The position numbers and the translations under genes were made by a program. Of a DNA stretch of 64,000 nt, positions 35,141 to 45,400 are shown piece by piece (the first letter of the stretch is position 1; each line of letters begins with the position of its first letter). The notes below the pieces were generated by a model that was not told the origin of the DNA, searched no databases, and saw nothing but the letters and a program-made list of their open reading frames with translations. Source of the stretch: Chloroflexi bacterium TSY (GTDB lineage: Bacteria > Chloroflexota > Anaerolineae > Caldilineales > Caldilineaceae); contig JAHBNG010000002.1 in NCBI GenBank assembly GCA_019217005.1, positions 248,001-312,000 of the forward strand, given 5' to 3'.

Positions 35141-36392
35141 CCTGCAGCTGACTCGAGCCCGTATTTGACAATCGTAAACTTGTGCTGAGCAAAGTCGACG
35201 GTTCAAAAATCTTTGCTCCCTGTTCTTCTGGAGCAACCGAACGATCTTCTCGATAGAACACATTCAGACTACAAGCCGACAACCCAAAGAACAACCAAGT
35301 GATCTTGCGATATTCCCAATTGAGCGCAATTGCTCCGATGAACCAGACGAACAACAAAGCGAGCCAGATCCCGCGGTTGCGCCAAGTGGGATGACGCAGA
35401 ACCTGATTCACCACAACAACCAGGACAAACAGAAAGAGAACCAACCCAATGATGCCTGTTTCGGTCAGAATTGCAATGAAGATGTTGTGCGGTGCTCGGC
35501 CAACCTCCACAGTTGAGCGAAAGGCTCCACTCCCGATGCCAACCAGTGGGTGTTCAATGAATGTTTCCAATCCAGACAGCCAAATACGTGTCCGACCAGA
35601 AAAGGTTCCTTCGACAATCAGTTGACTCGTTGTGGAGAGGCGGTCGATCGATGTGATTGGAATCAGGGGCTGAATCAGATAGAGCGAACAGAGCAATAAC
35701 ACAGCAATGACCAGCCGAAACGCAGGCCGCAGTTGCGTGGTCCCTAACAGGATATAAACAAATGCAATGAGGATGGCAATGAGCGATGTTCGACTGGCGG
35801 CCAATAGGCCAGCGAGAACGGCACCAGGGATATAGATCAGATTCACAATCCGCAAAATTTTGCCAAGACGGCTCGCCTGGTTGGCTGATGCCAGATACCA
35901 AGCCATGGGGATCCCCATGGCCAAAAGCATCGACATATCGTTGGGATCAAACCCGCGTGCCGTAAAGCGTACCCCACCGCGATAGCCCACCGCGCCAAAG
36001 TAGTTAAAGAGCGTGCTGACCATGGATACGTATCCACCCAGCACATACGCTTGCATGGCTAAACGAATGCTCCGTGGCGTTGTATAAAGATCCCAGACGA
36101 GGAGCAGCAAAACGAAGATTTGCGCATATGTCTGAATGCGAACCAATGTTCGATCGGGGTTCTGACTCCACAGCGTCGAGACAATGTTCCACAAAATAAA
36201 GAGCAGAGTAAATAGATGTAGCGGACGGAGACGACGCATTCCGCCTTCCAGTAGCACAACGCCCAACCAACAGGCCGTCGCGCCCAACCCGATTAGACGC
36301 GCACCTGACCCCAATCCAGCCAGGGAGACGCTGTTTTCCCACGGGATTGAAAAGATTAAACCGAGCGATAACCAAAGTGCAATCGAACGCAT
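35130..36392 (-). CDS. O-antigen ligase/polymerase (Wzy_C) membrane protein, about 420 aa
   Basis: Around ten to twelve hydrophobic helices with the Wzy_C domain in the large outer loop: FTARGFDPNDMSMLLAMGIP, LAASRTSLIA, then FSGRTRIWLSGLETFIEHPLVGIGSGAF (the RxxxWxxxxxxxxxxPxxGxG hallmark) and GRAPHNIFIAILTETGIIG (the conserved PHNxxL/IxxxxExG segment). It joins lipid-linked glycans or polymerises repeat units at the outer face of the membrane. ATG 36392 is chosen because MRSIALWLSLGLIF starts directly with a helix; the upstream extension to 36527 is not hydrophobic. Its stop overlaps the glycosyltransferase start, so the two are coupled. Confidence 0.88.
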   Translation of the reverse strand: MRSIALWLSLGLIFSIPWENSVSLAGLGSGARLIGLGATACWLGVVLLEGGMRRLRPLHLFTLLFILWNIVSTLWSQNPDRTLVRIQTYAQIFVLLLLVWDLYTTPRSIRLAMQAYVLGGYVSMVSTLFNYFGAVGYRGGVRFTARGFDPNDMSMLLAMGIPMAWYLASANQASRLGKILRIVNLIYIPGAVLAGLLAASRTSLIAILIAFVYILLGTTQLRPAFRLVIAVLLLCSLYLIQPLIPITSIDRLSTTSQLIVEGTFSGRTRIWLSGLETFIEHPLVGIGSGAFRSTVEVGRAPHNIFIAILTETGIIGLVLFLFVLVVVVNQVLRHPTWRNRGIWLALLFVWFIGAIALNWEYRKITWLFFGLSACSLNVFYREDRSVAPEEQGAKIFEPSTLLSTSLRLSNTGSSQLQDGM

Positions 36393-36688
36393 CGCTCTAT
36401 GATACCAAAAGAACGATGAATCGTGAATTAAGATTGACTCGAGAAAATCTGCTTTCGTAACGCTTTCGTAGCGCGTTTGTAACGCTTTCGTAGCGCTTGA
36501 CAGCGAATATCTTCTATGCATAATCATATGTGCAACAGTCTAGTAAATGCCAGCAGAAATCCGCAATCGGTTTTCAAATCGTTTCTCTCCAGTCGTCAAC
36601 GAAATAAACTGCTGTGCGATTTACTGAAAGATATACTCGGTGCACATCCAACTATCAACTCATTAATCAAATAGACAGGAGGATCATC
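36393..36688. other. Intergenic region with a short imperfect tandem repeat
   Basis: Divergent promoters for the ligase gene and the tail-collar gene must lie here. At about 36458-36497 the unit GTAACGCTTTCGTAGCGC occurs twice with small changes, and part of it a third time. It could be a regulator-binding array or simple slippage. No gene is seen. Confidence 0.4.
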
Positions 36689-37234
36689 ATGTCTCAAGAT
36701 GGATTTATTGGTGAAGTAAAGCTGTTTGCAGGAAACTTCGCACCACGCAACTGGGCATTTTGCGACGGGACAACCTTAATGATCAAAGACAACACGTCCC
36801 TTTTTAGTGTTATCGGGACAACCTATGGTGGTGATGGTCGGACAACTTTTTGCTTACCGGATCTGCGTGGTCGTACGCCAATTGGTGCTGGGGGAGGAGT
36901 AGGTCTCTCTCATTATTACTGGGGTCAAACGGTCGGTGTTGAGCGTGTTGAGTTGAGTACGAGTCAGATCCCATCACATTCACACGCAACCACCGTCACG
37001 ACCAATGCCCAGAGTAGCGTTGGTAGCCATACGACACCGGACGGTCGGGTCTGGTCCGGTTCATTCGAAAGTGACAAAATCTACGGTGACAGCCCCGATA
37101 CATCCATGGCCACCAACGCTGTTCAAGTGACCGTCCAATCTACTGGCGGCAGTCAGAACCACGAGAATCGGCCGCCTAGTTTGGCCATGTATTGGATCAT
37201 CTGTATTGCCGGAACGTATCCTGACCACCACTGA
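36689..37234 (+). CDS. Phage tail-collar-domain protein (MdpB-like), 181 aa
   Basis: Starts at ATG 36689 behind a strong AGGAGG. FIGEVKLFAGNFAPRNWAFC and DGTTLMIKDNTSLFSVIGT then YGGDGRTTFCLPDLRGRTPI form the tail-collar domain of phage-tail-fibre-like and 'microcystin-dependent' proteins. A His-containing SQIPSHSHA block and the closing PPSLAMYWIICI follow. Such proteins occur singly in environmental bacteria, not only in phages, and no other phage genes are nearby. It is likely secreted or surface-associated by a non-classical route; function unknown. Confidence 0.88.
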   Translation: MSQDGFIGEVKLFAGNFAPRNWAFCDGTTLMIKDNTSLFSVIGTTYGGDGRTTFCLPDLRGRTPIGAGGGVGLSHYYWGQTVGVERVELSTSQIPSHSHATTVTTNAQSSVGSHTTPDGRVWSGSFESDKIYGDSPDTSMATNAVQVTVQSTGGSQNHENRPPSLAMYWIICIAGTYPDHH

Positions 37235-37329
37235 TTGACCCTAAATACAGAATAGATCTTCAACACGTTGCAATAGAGAAGCAACAAACAACAGGTTGGC
37301 CACCAGTCAACGAAAGGAATGAAATACTC

Positions 37330-37539
37330 ATGTCTCATGGTGAACTAAATGATTCGAATCATGTCTTTATCCTCCGCGTTTGGGATAACCGAGCAGACCA
37401 AGATTCCCCCCATGAATGGCGAGCGCTGCTTGAACATGCCAATACAAGCGAGCGCTATCCGATTTATGATATCAAGACAGTCCAAGATTTCTTGGCTCCT
37501 CATCAAGACTATCTAAACATTGAGGGCTTGGTTCCGTAA
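37330..37539 (+). CDS. Small hypothetical protein, 69 aa
   Basis: AAAGGAATG precedes ATG 37330. The product is acidic and soluble (SHGELNDSNHVFILRVWDNR ... YPIYDIKTVQDFLAPH), with the look of a small regulatory or accessory protein and no recognisable domain. It begins about 95 bp after the tail-collar stop on the same strand and is probably co-transcribed. Confidence 0.5.
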   Translation: MSHGELNDSNHVFILRVWDNRADQDSPHEWRALLEHANTSERYPIYDIKTVQDFLAPHQDYLNIEGLVP

Positions 37540-37643
37540 AGGGACAGCATAACTTCCCTGACTTTGCAACCAAGCCACCCAGATTGTCGTAAACAGACTG
37601 CTCTGGCTGAAGATGTGGGTAATGCACAGCCTTGCAGGGCGGG

Positions 37644-37775
37644 ATGCGGCGGGAGACCAATCTATTTCTGGGCTGGTTTGGCCTACGTGGTTTGGCAGCG
37701 GCACTGTTTGGCCTGTTGGTGCTGGAAGAATCTCATCTGGTGACACATGATGAGATTACGCTGGTAGCCATGACG
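37644..37775 (+). pseudogene. Na+/H+ antiporter (NhaP-type) remnant
   Basis: RRETNLFLGWFGLRGLAAAL then FGLLVLEE matches the late transmembrane block of CPA1 cation/proton antiporters (WFGPRGLASxxFALLVLEE). Only about 45 residues remain between the small gene and the GH64 gene. The rest of the membrane domain is absent. Confidence 0.6.
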
Positions 37776-37807
37776 ACTCATTCATTACAAACAAGGAGAT
37801 GTGAACG

Positions 37808-38972
37808 ATGGCACTACCACTTACGATTCAAAATAATACCGGCTGGAAAGTTTATTTTACGATCTATGGGTTAAGCAATGGCGTCTGGAACTACATTGAC
37901 GATACGGGAGAGTTGCAACCTTGCCCCAAGACGGAGCATTTCCAAGAGTATATGCTCGAAATCGATGCTGGAAAACAGTACGAACGTGCCAATCTCCCTC
38001 AGCTCAGGCATTATTCTCACATCTGTTAAAGAGAAGCCAAAGCACTTCGCTGTTGTGGAAGCCTATGATAATAAACAGAGGCCGATCGGATTGGGCATGC
38101 AGCCGCCTGCGTTTATGCCAGGTGCGAATGGTGGGAAAGACAAGGACACTATCTTCAATATATTTGAATTTACCTATGATGGTAGCGGCATGCACTGCGA
38201 TGCCACGAACGTCGATTACTTTTGCTTTCCCATTCGTCTAACTTTAGAAGGAAAGCTGGGGAAGCAGGTAGGTGGCATCTTGAAAACGGACCGAGTTCAG
38301 GTGTTTCGTGACTTTGAGATGCTTAGTACACACAACGAGAAGGAAGCATCATTCAAAAAACTAGTGATTATGGACGAACATAAAAACTACATTCGCGTTC
38401 TAGCACCACAGAATGGTATTAAATCTATCCTTCCTCAATACCAGTTTCCCAAAAACTTCTATGATGATTATGTTAATCATTGTTGGGACGACGTGTACAA
38501 TCCTGAAAAGCAGAACAAGATACTCATTGTGGATACACCATTCGGAACCTTCACCGGGCAGGTTCATCATGAGGTATTGCAACTCTTTAATCAGCAGAAT
38601 AAGAGTCAGAGTGTTTCCATTGAGAAACCAGCGCCAAATAAGACATGGGATGTTTTTGCCTGTGCTGGTATTCTTGAGGCTCCGAACGATTATCGCGGGG
38701 CGGTCAGAGCCAGAGTGGGGGCAGCCTTGAATCGAACTGTGCTGCACAATCAGGATGTTCAGCCATTTTGTGAAACAGCTCATTTCTACGACGATAACGG
38801 ACCCGCTTGGCAAGTCACAAACGTCTACTCGAAGATCATGCACCAAAACTTCGACAAAGTCTATGGCTTTCCCTTCGACGATGTATGTAATGGCACTAAC
38901 ACAAAGCCCTTGCTGCAGGACCCAGAACCTACCTCTTTGGAACTGGTGTTGGATGAGTTCAAGATGAAGTAA
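37808..38972 (+). pseudogene. GH64-like (thaumatin-like) beta-1,3-glucanase, frameshifted
   Basis: AAGGAGATG precedes ATG 37808. The first frame has LPLTIQNNTGWKVYFTIYGL, the N-terminal strands of GH64 glucanases. It ends at 38029, and the rest continues one base over from about 37990-38010: SSGIILTSVKEKPK, then DATNVDYFCFPIRL (the family's 'VDAFGLPI' region), a central HHEVLQLFN and a closing RVGAALNRTVLHNQ. The joined length, about 385 residues, fits the catalytic domain. GH64 enzymes cut laminarin-type beta-1,3-glucan into pentamers. No classical signal peptide is seen. It is either a pseudogene or a one-base sequencing error. Confidence 0.7.
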
Positions 38973-39154
38973 GATTGAATGGCAGAGTTGTTCAATCTTA
39001 AGGTGATTATAGAGACGCTAAGGCCATACCAGAAAATTAATGATACGCGAGGACTCGTGGTACGTGGTGCGTCTTGCGTGAACCAGTCGAGAATCTGATT
39101 CTTCATATGTATATTTATTTTTCTGGATTCGCCTTGCACACATGGAGCAGGAAA

Positions 39155-40783
39155 ATGAGTCATCAATACCGAAAAAAGATCGAATCTATCCGAACACGTC
39201 TATTATCAACACTCAACCAAATCGTCCCCGTGATCATCATCGGGCTCCTCTTTACAACCAGCGGGCTTGCCCTGGTGTCGCGGCCAGTCCAGGGGGCGGT
39301 GACACTCAATGCGGCCGATCTTGCTCTCATTGGCTACAACTCTGACACTGCGTCAGATGATGTAGCGATTATCGCACTCGCGAATATCCCAGCCGGGTCA
39401 GTGATTTTCATTACCGACAATGGGTGGGATAGTACTGCTGGCAACTTTACTAATGGTGGGGGGAGCGAAGCCACTGTCACTTGGACTACTCCAGCCATTT
39501 CTGCTGGAACCATCATGAATTCCAGTGCGCTGCCGGGAACCCAAAGTGGTGCCATTACAGTGTTAAGGACCTTTGGGGATCAGGTTCTCATCTATCAAAC
39601 AGATGACAATACACCTAGTGGAAATCCGACCATCATTTATGCGTTCAACAATCGGACCACCCAGCCTCTAACAGTAGGCCAGTGGCAGCAAACTTCACCA
39701 CCACTTAATCCCAACAGTGGTTCGAATCTTCCGGCTGGCACAACCGAAGTGACGGTTAGTGGTGGCTCTGGGAATGCATTTGGTTTGTTGGGGCACTTAG
39801 ACAATATGGTTTATACTGGTCCGATGACGGTAGCTGATAAAGCAACGTTGTTGAGCCGCATTCATACAATATCGAATTGGACAAGAAGCAATACCGCGAT
39901 CTTCGACCTCACCCCTGGTGGTGCGGTTCTCCCCACGTCGATACCAGTGATTGTACCAACACCAACACCCACGCCGACGCCTGCGAATGAATCCCCTGTT
40001 GCCGAAGCTGATAGCTACATTGCGTTCGAAGATTTGCCTCTTGCCGTTGCGGCCCCCGGCGTGCTAGGGAATGATACCGATGCTGAAGGTGATCCACTCA
40101 CAGCAAGTTTGGTGAGCAGTCCCAGCAACGGGAACCTGCTCCTCAACGCTGATGGCTCGTTCACCTACACACCCGATCCGGGCTTCTTTGGATCAGATTC
40201 GTTTACCTACATCGCCAACGATGGAACGAGCGATTCCAATCTGGCAACCGTGACGATTGAGACCAGCGAGTTCGTGGGCCGTTGCGGTGGCTTTGACGCT
40301 TTCCAACTACCTTCTACAGGTGAGTATGTCTCTCCAAACTGGATTGGCGACGCCATCATCGTGGGGACTGGCAGCGGGGAAACCCTAACTGGCACAGATC
40401 AGGACGACCTGATCCTGGCCTTTGGCGGCAAGGACACAATCGATGGACTCAATGGCGATGACGTCATCTGTGGCGGCGGCGGAAAAGACACGATCAACGG
40501 TAGCTTCGGTGATGACCGAGTCTTTGGTGGTGGCGGTGCCGACACTCTGGACGGCAGCATTGGTGAAGATGAGCTGAGTGGGAATGGCGGCAACGACACC
40601 CTCACGGGCGGGATTGGCGATGACATACTCAATGGAGGTAATGGCACTGATGATTGTCAGGGTGGGATTGGTGACGATATCATTATCAAGTGTGAAGGTG
40701 CCTCCGCAGCCGCACTCAGCGAGACCGATGCCGAGCACACAAAGCGTATCCAGAGCGTCTTTTTGCCAGTGATCGTGCGTTAG
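39155..40783 (+). CDS. Secreted multidomain protein: N-terminal beta domain, cadherin-like repeat, RTX calcium-binding repeats
   Basis: ATG 39155 follows GGAGCAGGAA and starts a long signal segment (IVPVIIIGLLFTTSGLAL). Residues about 50-265 form a beta domain of the lamin-tail-like class (DDVAIIALANIPAGSVIFIT). A Pro/Thr spacer leads to a tandem-95/cadherin-like repeat (VLGNDTDAEGDPLTA, PDPGFFGSDSFTY). RTX nonapeptides follow (GGxGxDxLxG, for example GGNGGDDTLTGG-like units), which bind Ca2+. The last residues, SVFLPVIVR, match the FLPxxxR/K C-terminus of the giant surface protein at 54876. It is probably cell-surface or released. Confidence 0.82.
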   Translation: MSHQYRKKIESIRTRLLSTLNQIVPVIIIGLLFTTSGLALVSRPVQGAVTLNAADLALIGYNSDTASDDVAIIALANIPAGSVIFITDNGWDSTAGNFTNGGGSEATVTWTTPAISAGTIMNSSALPGTQSGAITVLRTFGDQVLIYQTDDNTPSGNPTIIYAFNNRTTQPLTVGQWQQTSPPLNPNSGSNLPAGTTEVTVSGGSGNAFGLLGHLDNMVYTGPMTVADKATLLSRIHTISNWTRSNTAIFDLTPGGAVLPTSIPVIVPTPTPTPTPANESPVAEADSYIAFEDLPLAVAAPGVLGNDTDAEGDPLTASLVSSPSNGNLLLNADGSFTYTPDPGFFGSDSFTYIANDGTSDSNLATVTIETSEFVGRCGGFDAFQLPSTGEYVSPNWIGDAIIVGTGSGETLTGTDQDDLILAFGGKDTIDGLNGDDVICGGGGKDTINGSFGDDRVFGGGGADTLDGSIGEDELSGNGGNDTLTGGIGDDILNGGNGTDDCQGGIGDDIIIKCEGASAAALSETDAEHTKRIQSVFLPVIVR

Positions 40784-40873
40784 TGTTGTGTCAAGTAAGT
40801 TGCAGCGGGCGTAAAACCAGGTTTCTGACAGAAACCTGGTTTGTTTAAAGCTGTTAATTTACTTGACACAACA
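40784..40873. repeat. Palindromic element abutting a stop codon, nested hairpins
   Basis: TGTTGTGTCAAGTAA (40784-40798) and its exact complement (40859-40873) enclose a second perfect hairpin, AAACCAGGTTTC / GAAACCTGGTTT (40814-40842). It starts at the base after the TAG of the secreted protein gene, so it probably forms the 3' end of that transcript. Confidence 0.75.
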
Positions 40874-40904
40874 GTATTGCATTGTAATCGAAATTGTGAC
40901 AGTT

Positions 40905-41040
40905 TAGCCGTAGGTCCGATTTGCAATCGGACCAGTGTCCAAGTTGCCCGTCAAGATGCTTGGATCCGACTGGTTTACGACACTTGTCACATTGCAAATG
41001 TGACCTACAAGTTGGCCGTCTCTAATCACTCAAACCTTGG
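40905..41040. repeat. REP-like palindrome cluster F2
   Basis: Consecutive small hairpins GGTCCGATTTGCAATCGGACC-type and GTCACATTGCAAATGTGAC, bounded by GTAGGTC / GACCTAC. The layout matches F3 (46096-46225), which also has GTAGGTCACTTC...GAAGTGAC and GGGACCTACG. Confidence 0.55.
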
Positions 41041-41104
41041 AGTACACTGTACTAGCTTGAACATCAGAGTGAATGAACCCCTTGACCTAAGTTGATTTTG
41101 GTAT

Positions 41105-41210
41105 AAGGCTTTTCCAACAATTAAAATCCCTAATTTGATCTGGAAAAGCTCAAGCCATTCCAGAGAAATCCACTTGGCAAATCAGGGACTTATTTCTCTG
41201 GAATGGCCTA
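41105..41210. repeat. Palindromic repeat family C, copy 2
   Basis: A 41108-41116 / A' 41141-41149 (9 bp), C 41154-41169 / C' 41192-41207 (16 bp), B 41124-41137 / B' 41178-41191 (12 of 14 pairs). Same order A-B-A'-C-B'-C' as C3. It is directly followed by element D3 with only six bases between. Confidence 0.85.
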
Positions 41211-41216
41211 AGAACC

Positions 41217-41287
41217 TATCCGAAAAGTGGTTGTGAGTCCGACCAGCTTCTCGAGCGAGAATAGATCGTCACAGAACTTTTCGGATA
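41217..41287. repeat. Palindromic repeat family D, copy 3
   Basis: TATCCGAAAAG (41217-41227) and CTTTTCGGATA (41277-41287), 71 bp. Interior TCTCGAGCGAGAATAGATCG matches D2 and, inverted, D1. Confidence 0.85.
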
Positions 41288-41322
41288 AGCACTAAGTCAT
41301 CGTTCTGACTAACTATAATTCC

Positions 41323-41372
41323 AAAAAGGTTTGCCTCATCTCTCACAGTGGAGACGAGGCAAACCTTTTTTT
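41323..41372. terminator. Strong bidirectional rho-independent terminator
   Basis: AAAAAGGTTTGCCTC (41323-41337) and its perfect complement (41356-41370), ending in a run of seven T (A-run on the other side). The 15-bp stem with U-tracts on both strands should insulate the sigma-factor gene from upstream transcription. Confidence 0.85.
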
Positions 41373-41730
41373 GTGAGTAAATCAAGAAACACTTTTTTCT
41401 TGACCGCACTATGAGAAACGAATGAGGAATGAATGAGATGAGAATCGACTCTTTTGGTGTATGCTATAGACAAACCGCACTGTCTACCATTCGTTCCTGC
41501 TCACCGTTCTATCCCTCATCCTTCCATCATCTGAGGAACAAGCCAATTTTGTAACACGTCTGCCTCTAATAGAGAACCACTTAAATTTTGGAGATTACAC
41601 TGAGTCGCTATTGACCAAAGAGGTCATTGTCCAATGTTTAAATCATGTGGCGATCAGAATAGAAGGAACCATAACTGAAAAGTGTACGATTGGGCCTCTG
41701 CATATCAAAAACGTGTTTAGTTCTTTCCCA

Positions 41731-42393
41731 ATGAATCAGATCTCTCAAATGAATATCCCCTCACAGAAAACTGCCGACGTGGAGTGGCGTTCACTGGACG
41801 ATCAGACGCTCTCTGCTTATTTGAACAGTGGCGTACCTCATGCGCAGTCGCAAGCTTTTGGCGTACTCTATGATCGCTATCAGCTCCTGATCTGGAATTA
41901 CGTACTGAAACAACTGGACTATGATGAGAGCGTCGCTCTTGAGGCGTTTGGCGACACGTGGCTCGTCTTCTGGCAAGAACGGACTGGCTTCGTCTGGCAG
42001 GATGATGCGCGCACCGACAATCCGCTCAAATCGTGGCTCTTTGCCATTGCGCGCAACCGGATCAAGAGTTTTGTCCGTCACAAAGAACGCGAGCGTGAGA
42101 ATGTAGAATCTATCTCTTTAGATGATCACTACGACTATATTCAGGCGAGATTAGCGGATCATCTTGCTGCTGACGTGATGAACAGCTCGCCGGCTTTGGG
42201 AGATCAGCGAGCGAATCGGCTCGTGAATCAAGGAATCAAACGGCTCAAACCAACTGAACAGCAGATCGTGCTGCTCCGTTACTACAAGGGATTGAGCCAT
42301 GCTGAAATTGGTGAACGATTGGGCAAATCATCCGGCGCAATCCGTACGGCTCATACGCGGCTGCTGGCGAAACTGAGAGAGCTAATTGGCTGA
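41731..42393 (+). CDS. ECF-type RNA polymerase sigma factor, about 220 aa
   Basis: Region 2: AFGVLYDRYQLLIWNYVLKQL, EAFGDTWLVFWQE and LKSWLFAIARNRIKSFVR cover core binding and -10 recognition. Region 4: LKPTEQQIVLLRYYKGLSHA and EIGERLGKSSGAIRTAHTRL provide the -35-binding helix-turn-helix. The frame is open upstream to a TTG at 41611, but the extra 40 residues are not sigma-like, so ATG 41731 is preferred, without a strong ribosome site. It directs polymerase to a dedicated promoter set. The membrane protein gene that follows starts at or near the sigma stop, the usual place of an anti-sigma factor. Confidence 0.85.
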   Translation: MNQISQMNIPSQKTADVEWRSLDDQTLSAYLNSGVPHAQSQAFGVLYDRYQLLIWNYVLKQLDYDESVALEAFGDTWLVFWQERTGFVWQDDARTDNPLKSWLFAIARNRIKSFVRHKERERENVESISLDDHYDYIQARLADHLAADVMNSSPALGDQRANRLVNQGIKRLKPTEQQIVLLRYYKGLSHAEIGERLGKSSGAIRTAHTRLLAKLRELIG

Positions 42394-42412
42394 CCATAAG
42401 TACAATAAGACT

Positions 42413-45400
42413 ATGAACGATAAGCAAAACGAATTGTCTCCTATGAATTCGAAACTCGATGAATTGGGCGCGCTTCTAAAGAATCACGCACAATCCGCGG
42501 AAAGCGGATCCGATGACCAGGATGCACTGGATTTCGCCGAATTTTTGCGGGCTGCCATCGAAAGCAAGTTGGCAGAAAACGCTGAGACAACTCGCGTGAC
42601 CCTGGCAGAAGCGGCAGGCATCTCAGCAGCAAAGCTTTATGCTCTAGAGCGTAGCTTGATTGCGATCATAGAAATGGAAAAGGAGGAACTGCTTGGATTA
42701 GCGGAGGCGTTGGACGAGGATCCCACGTTCTTCGCACTGTTGACGGGGCGAGATGATCTTGTCTCGATCGAGAACAAAACAGCATCTGGCAAGACAACAA
42801 CGAAATCAGATAGTCCATTCGAGAGCGAGTATCCCTCAGAGAGATTTAAGCTTTCTGAAATAGACTCTCATACTTTCTCCAACATTGAACCGGAAGAGGG
42901 TGTTTTTGAGTGGATTCACCGCAATGGTCAGTTGCCCAGACGAGAACTGTTCGCAAGGAGTATCCGAAAGATGAAACAAGAGCAAGGCCAACATGCAGAT
43001 GAGAATGGACGGACGTCCAGCGGTCGATTTCGCATGTTCAGGAATAGGAGGGTCAAACAAGCGGGCGTGATGGGGTCCCTCTCTGTGCTGCTTGTTCTGG
43101 TTCTATTTATTTTTTATAGTAGTAGGGCAATCCTGCCAGACGGACTTGCCATGACTCAAATAGTTGTTACACCTACCCAGGAAATTGTAATGCGTCAATC
43201 CGAAAGCAGGATCAGCAACGAGTCATCAGCCCCGCTCTTGCGCGAACAATTCGATTCGATGAAACGAAATGAGGCTTTCCCAGAAGATGGAATGCCGGAT
43301 TTGCTTTCAGAGGAGTTTCCACTGGATGACATGTTTCTACAAGATGACTCTTTTTCAGATACCCCCCCTGCAACGACGAATAACTGGCGATCGACTCTCG
43401 CAGATGCCTTTAAATCCGTCCAATCGAGCCTCTTCCCACCCAGATCAACGGAGAAAGCTATCCAGGCATCACAGCAAATTGAACCCCAGCGGGCAGATTC
43501 CGTCGACTTGGCCGAACCATTATCCTCATCTCACACACAACGGAACCTGATTCCGACCCAGGTGCCACTGCCACCACCAACAGCAACGCCAGCCCCAACG
43601 ACTCAACGAGCCATTCCAATGCCCAACACAATGATTTTTCAGGATTATGGAACCAACCCCTTCGTCGCAACAGCACAGGACAATCTCTCTACCTTTGCGA
43701 TCGATGTGGATACGGGCTCCTATACAGTGGCCCGTCGATACGTGAATGATGGTCTGCTACCCCCGCCAGAAGCAGTGCGCATTGAGGAATTTGTCAATTA
43801 TTTTGATTATGACTATTCCTATCCAACGAAGGAGGAACTCTTTGCTATCTATATGGATGCTGCACCTGTCCCCTTTGCAAGCCATTCATCTGGTGCGGCT
43901 GAGATGGTGCGCATTGGCATCCAGGGCTACGATGTTGCACCCGCAGAGCGTGCCGATCTGGCGCTCACCTTTGTTATCGATGTCTCTGGTTCAATGGGGA
44001 ATGAGAATCGCCTGACATTGGTCAAACGTTCGTTGACGCTGCTCGTGGAAGAGCTACGGCCAACAGATTCTGTGGGAATCGTTGCCTATAGCACGACGGC
44101 ACGCGAGGTCTTGCCTCCCACCCAAGCCAGTCAGAAAAATCGCATTTTGGATGCCATTTTTGCACTCCAACCAGAAAATTCCACAAATGCAGCGGCTGGT
44201 TTGCGTTTAGGCTATACAATGGCCTGGAACCATTTTCAGCCGCGATCGATCAATCGGGTCATCCTTGCTTCGGATGGTGTGGCCAATGTTGATGTAACGA
44301 ATGCTGCTGACATATGGGAACAGATCAAACAGTACGCCGCACGCGGCATCACGTTGACGACGATCGGTGTGGGAATGGGCAATTATAATGATGTGTTGAT
44401 GGAACAGCTAGCCGATACAGGCGATGGTTTCTATGCCTATGTTGACACGATCGAAGAAGCGGAGCAGCTCTTTGTACATGATTTGACGGGTACGCTACAG
44501 ACGATTGCCAAAGATGCCAAGATTCAGGTCGAATTTGACCCAGAGGTTGTCAGCCACTACCGCTTGCTTGGCTACGAAAATCGAGAGGTAGCAGATGTCG
44601 ATTTTCGCAATGATGCGGTTGATGCGGGCGAAGTTGGTGCCGGTCACAGCGTGACGGCTCTCTACGAAATCAGACGCTATCCAAACGCCATTGGACGCAT
44701 CGCAACCACCCATCTGCGCTGGCAAGATCCCGCGAGCCACCAGATCTTTGAGATGACAGAAACTCTCGACAGTCGTGCAATCGCGGCAAGCTTTGAGAAC
44801 GCACCACTCAATTTTCAGCTTGCCGTGGCCGTGGCCGAGTATGCTCAGTCTCTGCGCAACAGCATGGCCATTGACGGCAGGCCTTCCCATCGGAGTCTGT
44901 CTTCTGTTCTGTTGGTAGAAGCGATTCGGATTGGTGAAGCGCTCAACAATAAAGCGAATAGAAGCCATGCAGCAGATCAGACTGGTGGTGAAATCGATGA
45001 TGTGACGGAATGGGTGAATCTGATCCAGAAAACACACGCAATTATGCGCAACATGGCAACCACATCGGCGCGCGCACCAATTTCGAGAGATGCATTCGAA
45101 TACCCTCTTCCTACCTCTGCCGATGCGTTTTCGGTTGCATTGCCGCCTGCATGGTCAAACAAGATCCTCTTCTTATCCGACCGCACCGGACGAACTGAGA
45201 CCTGGATGATGGATCCTGCCGCCAATTTCAGAATTTCACAGGTGAGCGAATCTTGGATCCACGCCCTCGCCCAGGAACAGCGAGCATTTGCGCCAGATGG
45301 GCGGGCAAAGTTATTGACCAGGACCGATGCAAATGGCGGATTACAGATTCACATTCATGACTTTGCTTCTAACGCAATTCGGCCACTGACGGTGCTGCGG

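Noticed and set aside
36458..36497. Tandem GTAACGCTTTCGTAGCGC units as an origin or iteron array
   Set aside because: Only two or so imperfect copies, no AT-rich unwinding region and no replication gene nearby.
36689..37234. Tail-collar gene as a sign of a prophage
   Set aside because: No capsid, portal, terminase, integrase or lysis genes nearby. Lone tail-collar proteins are common in environmental bacteria.
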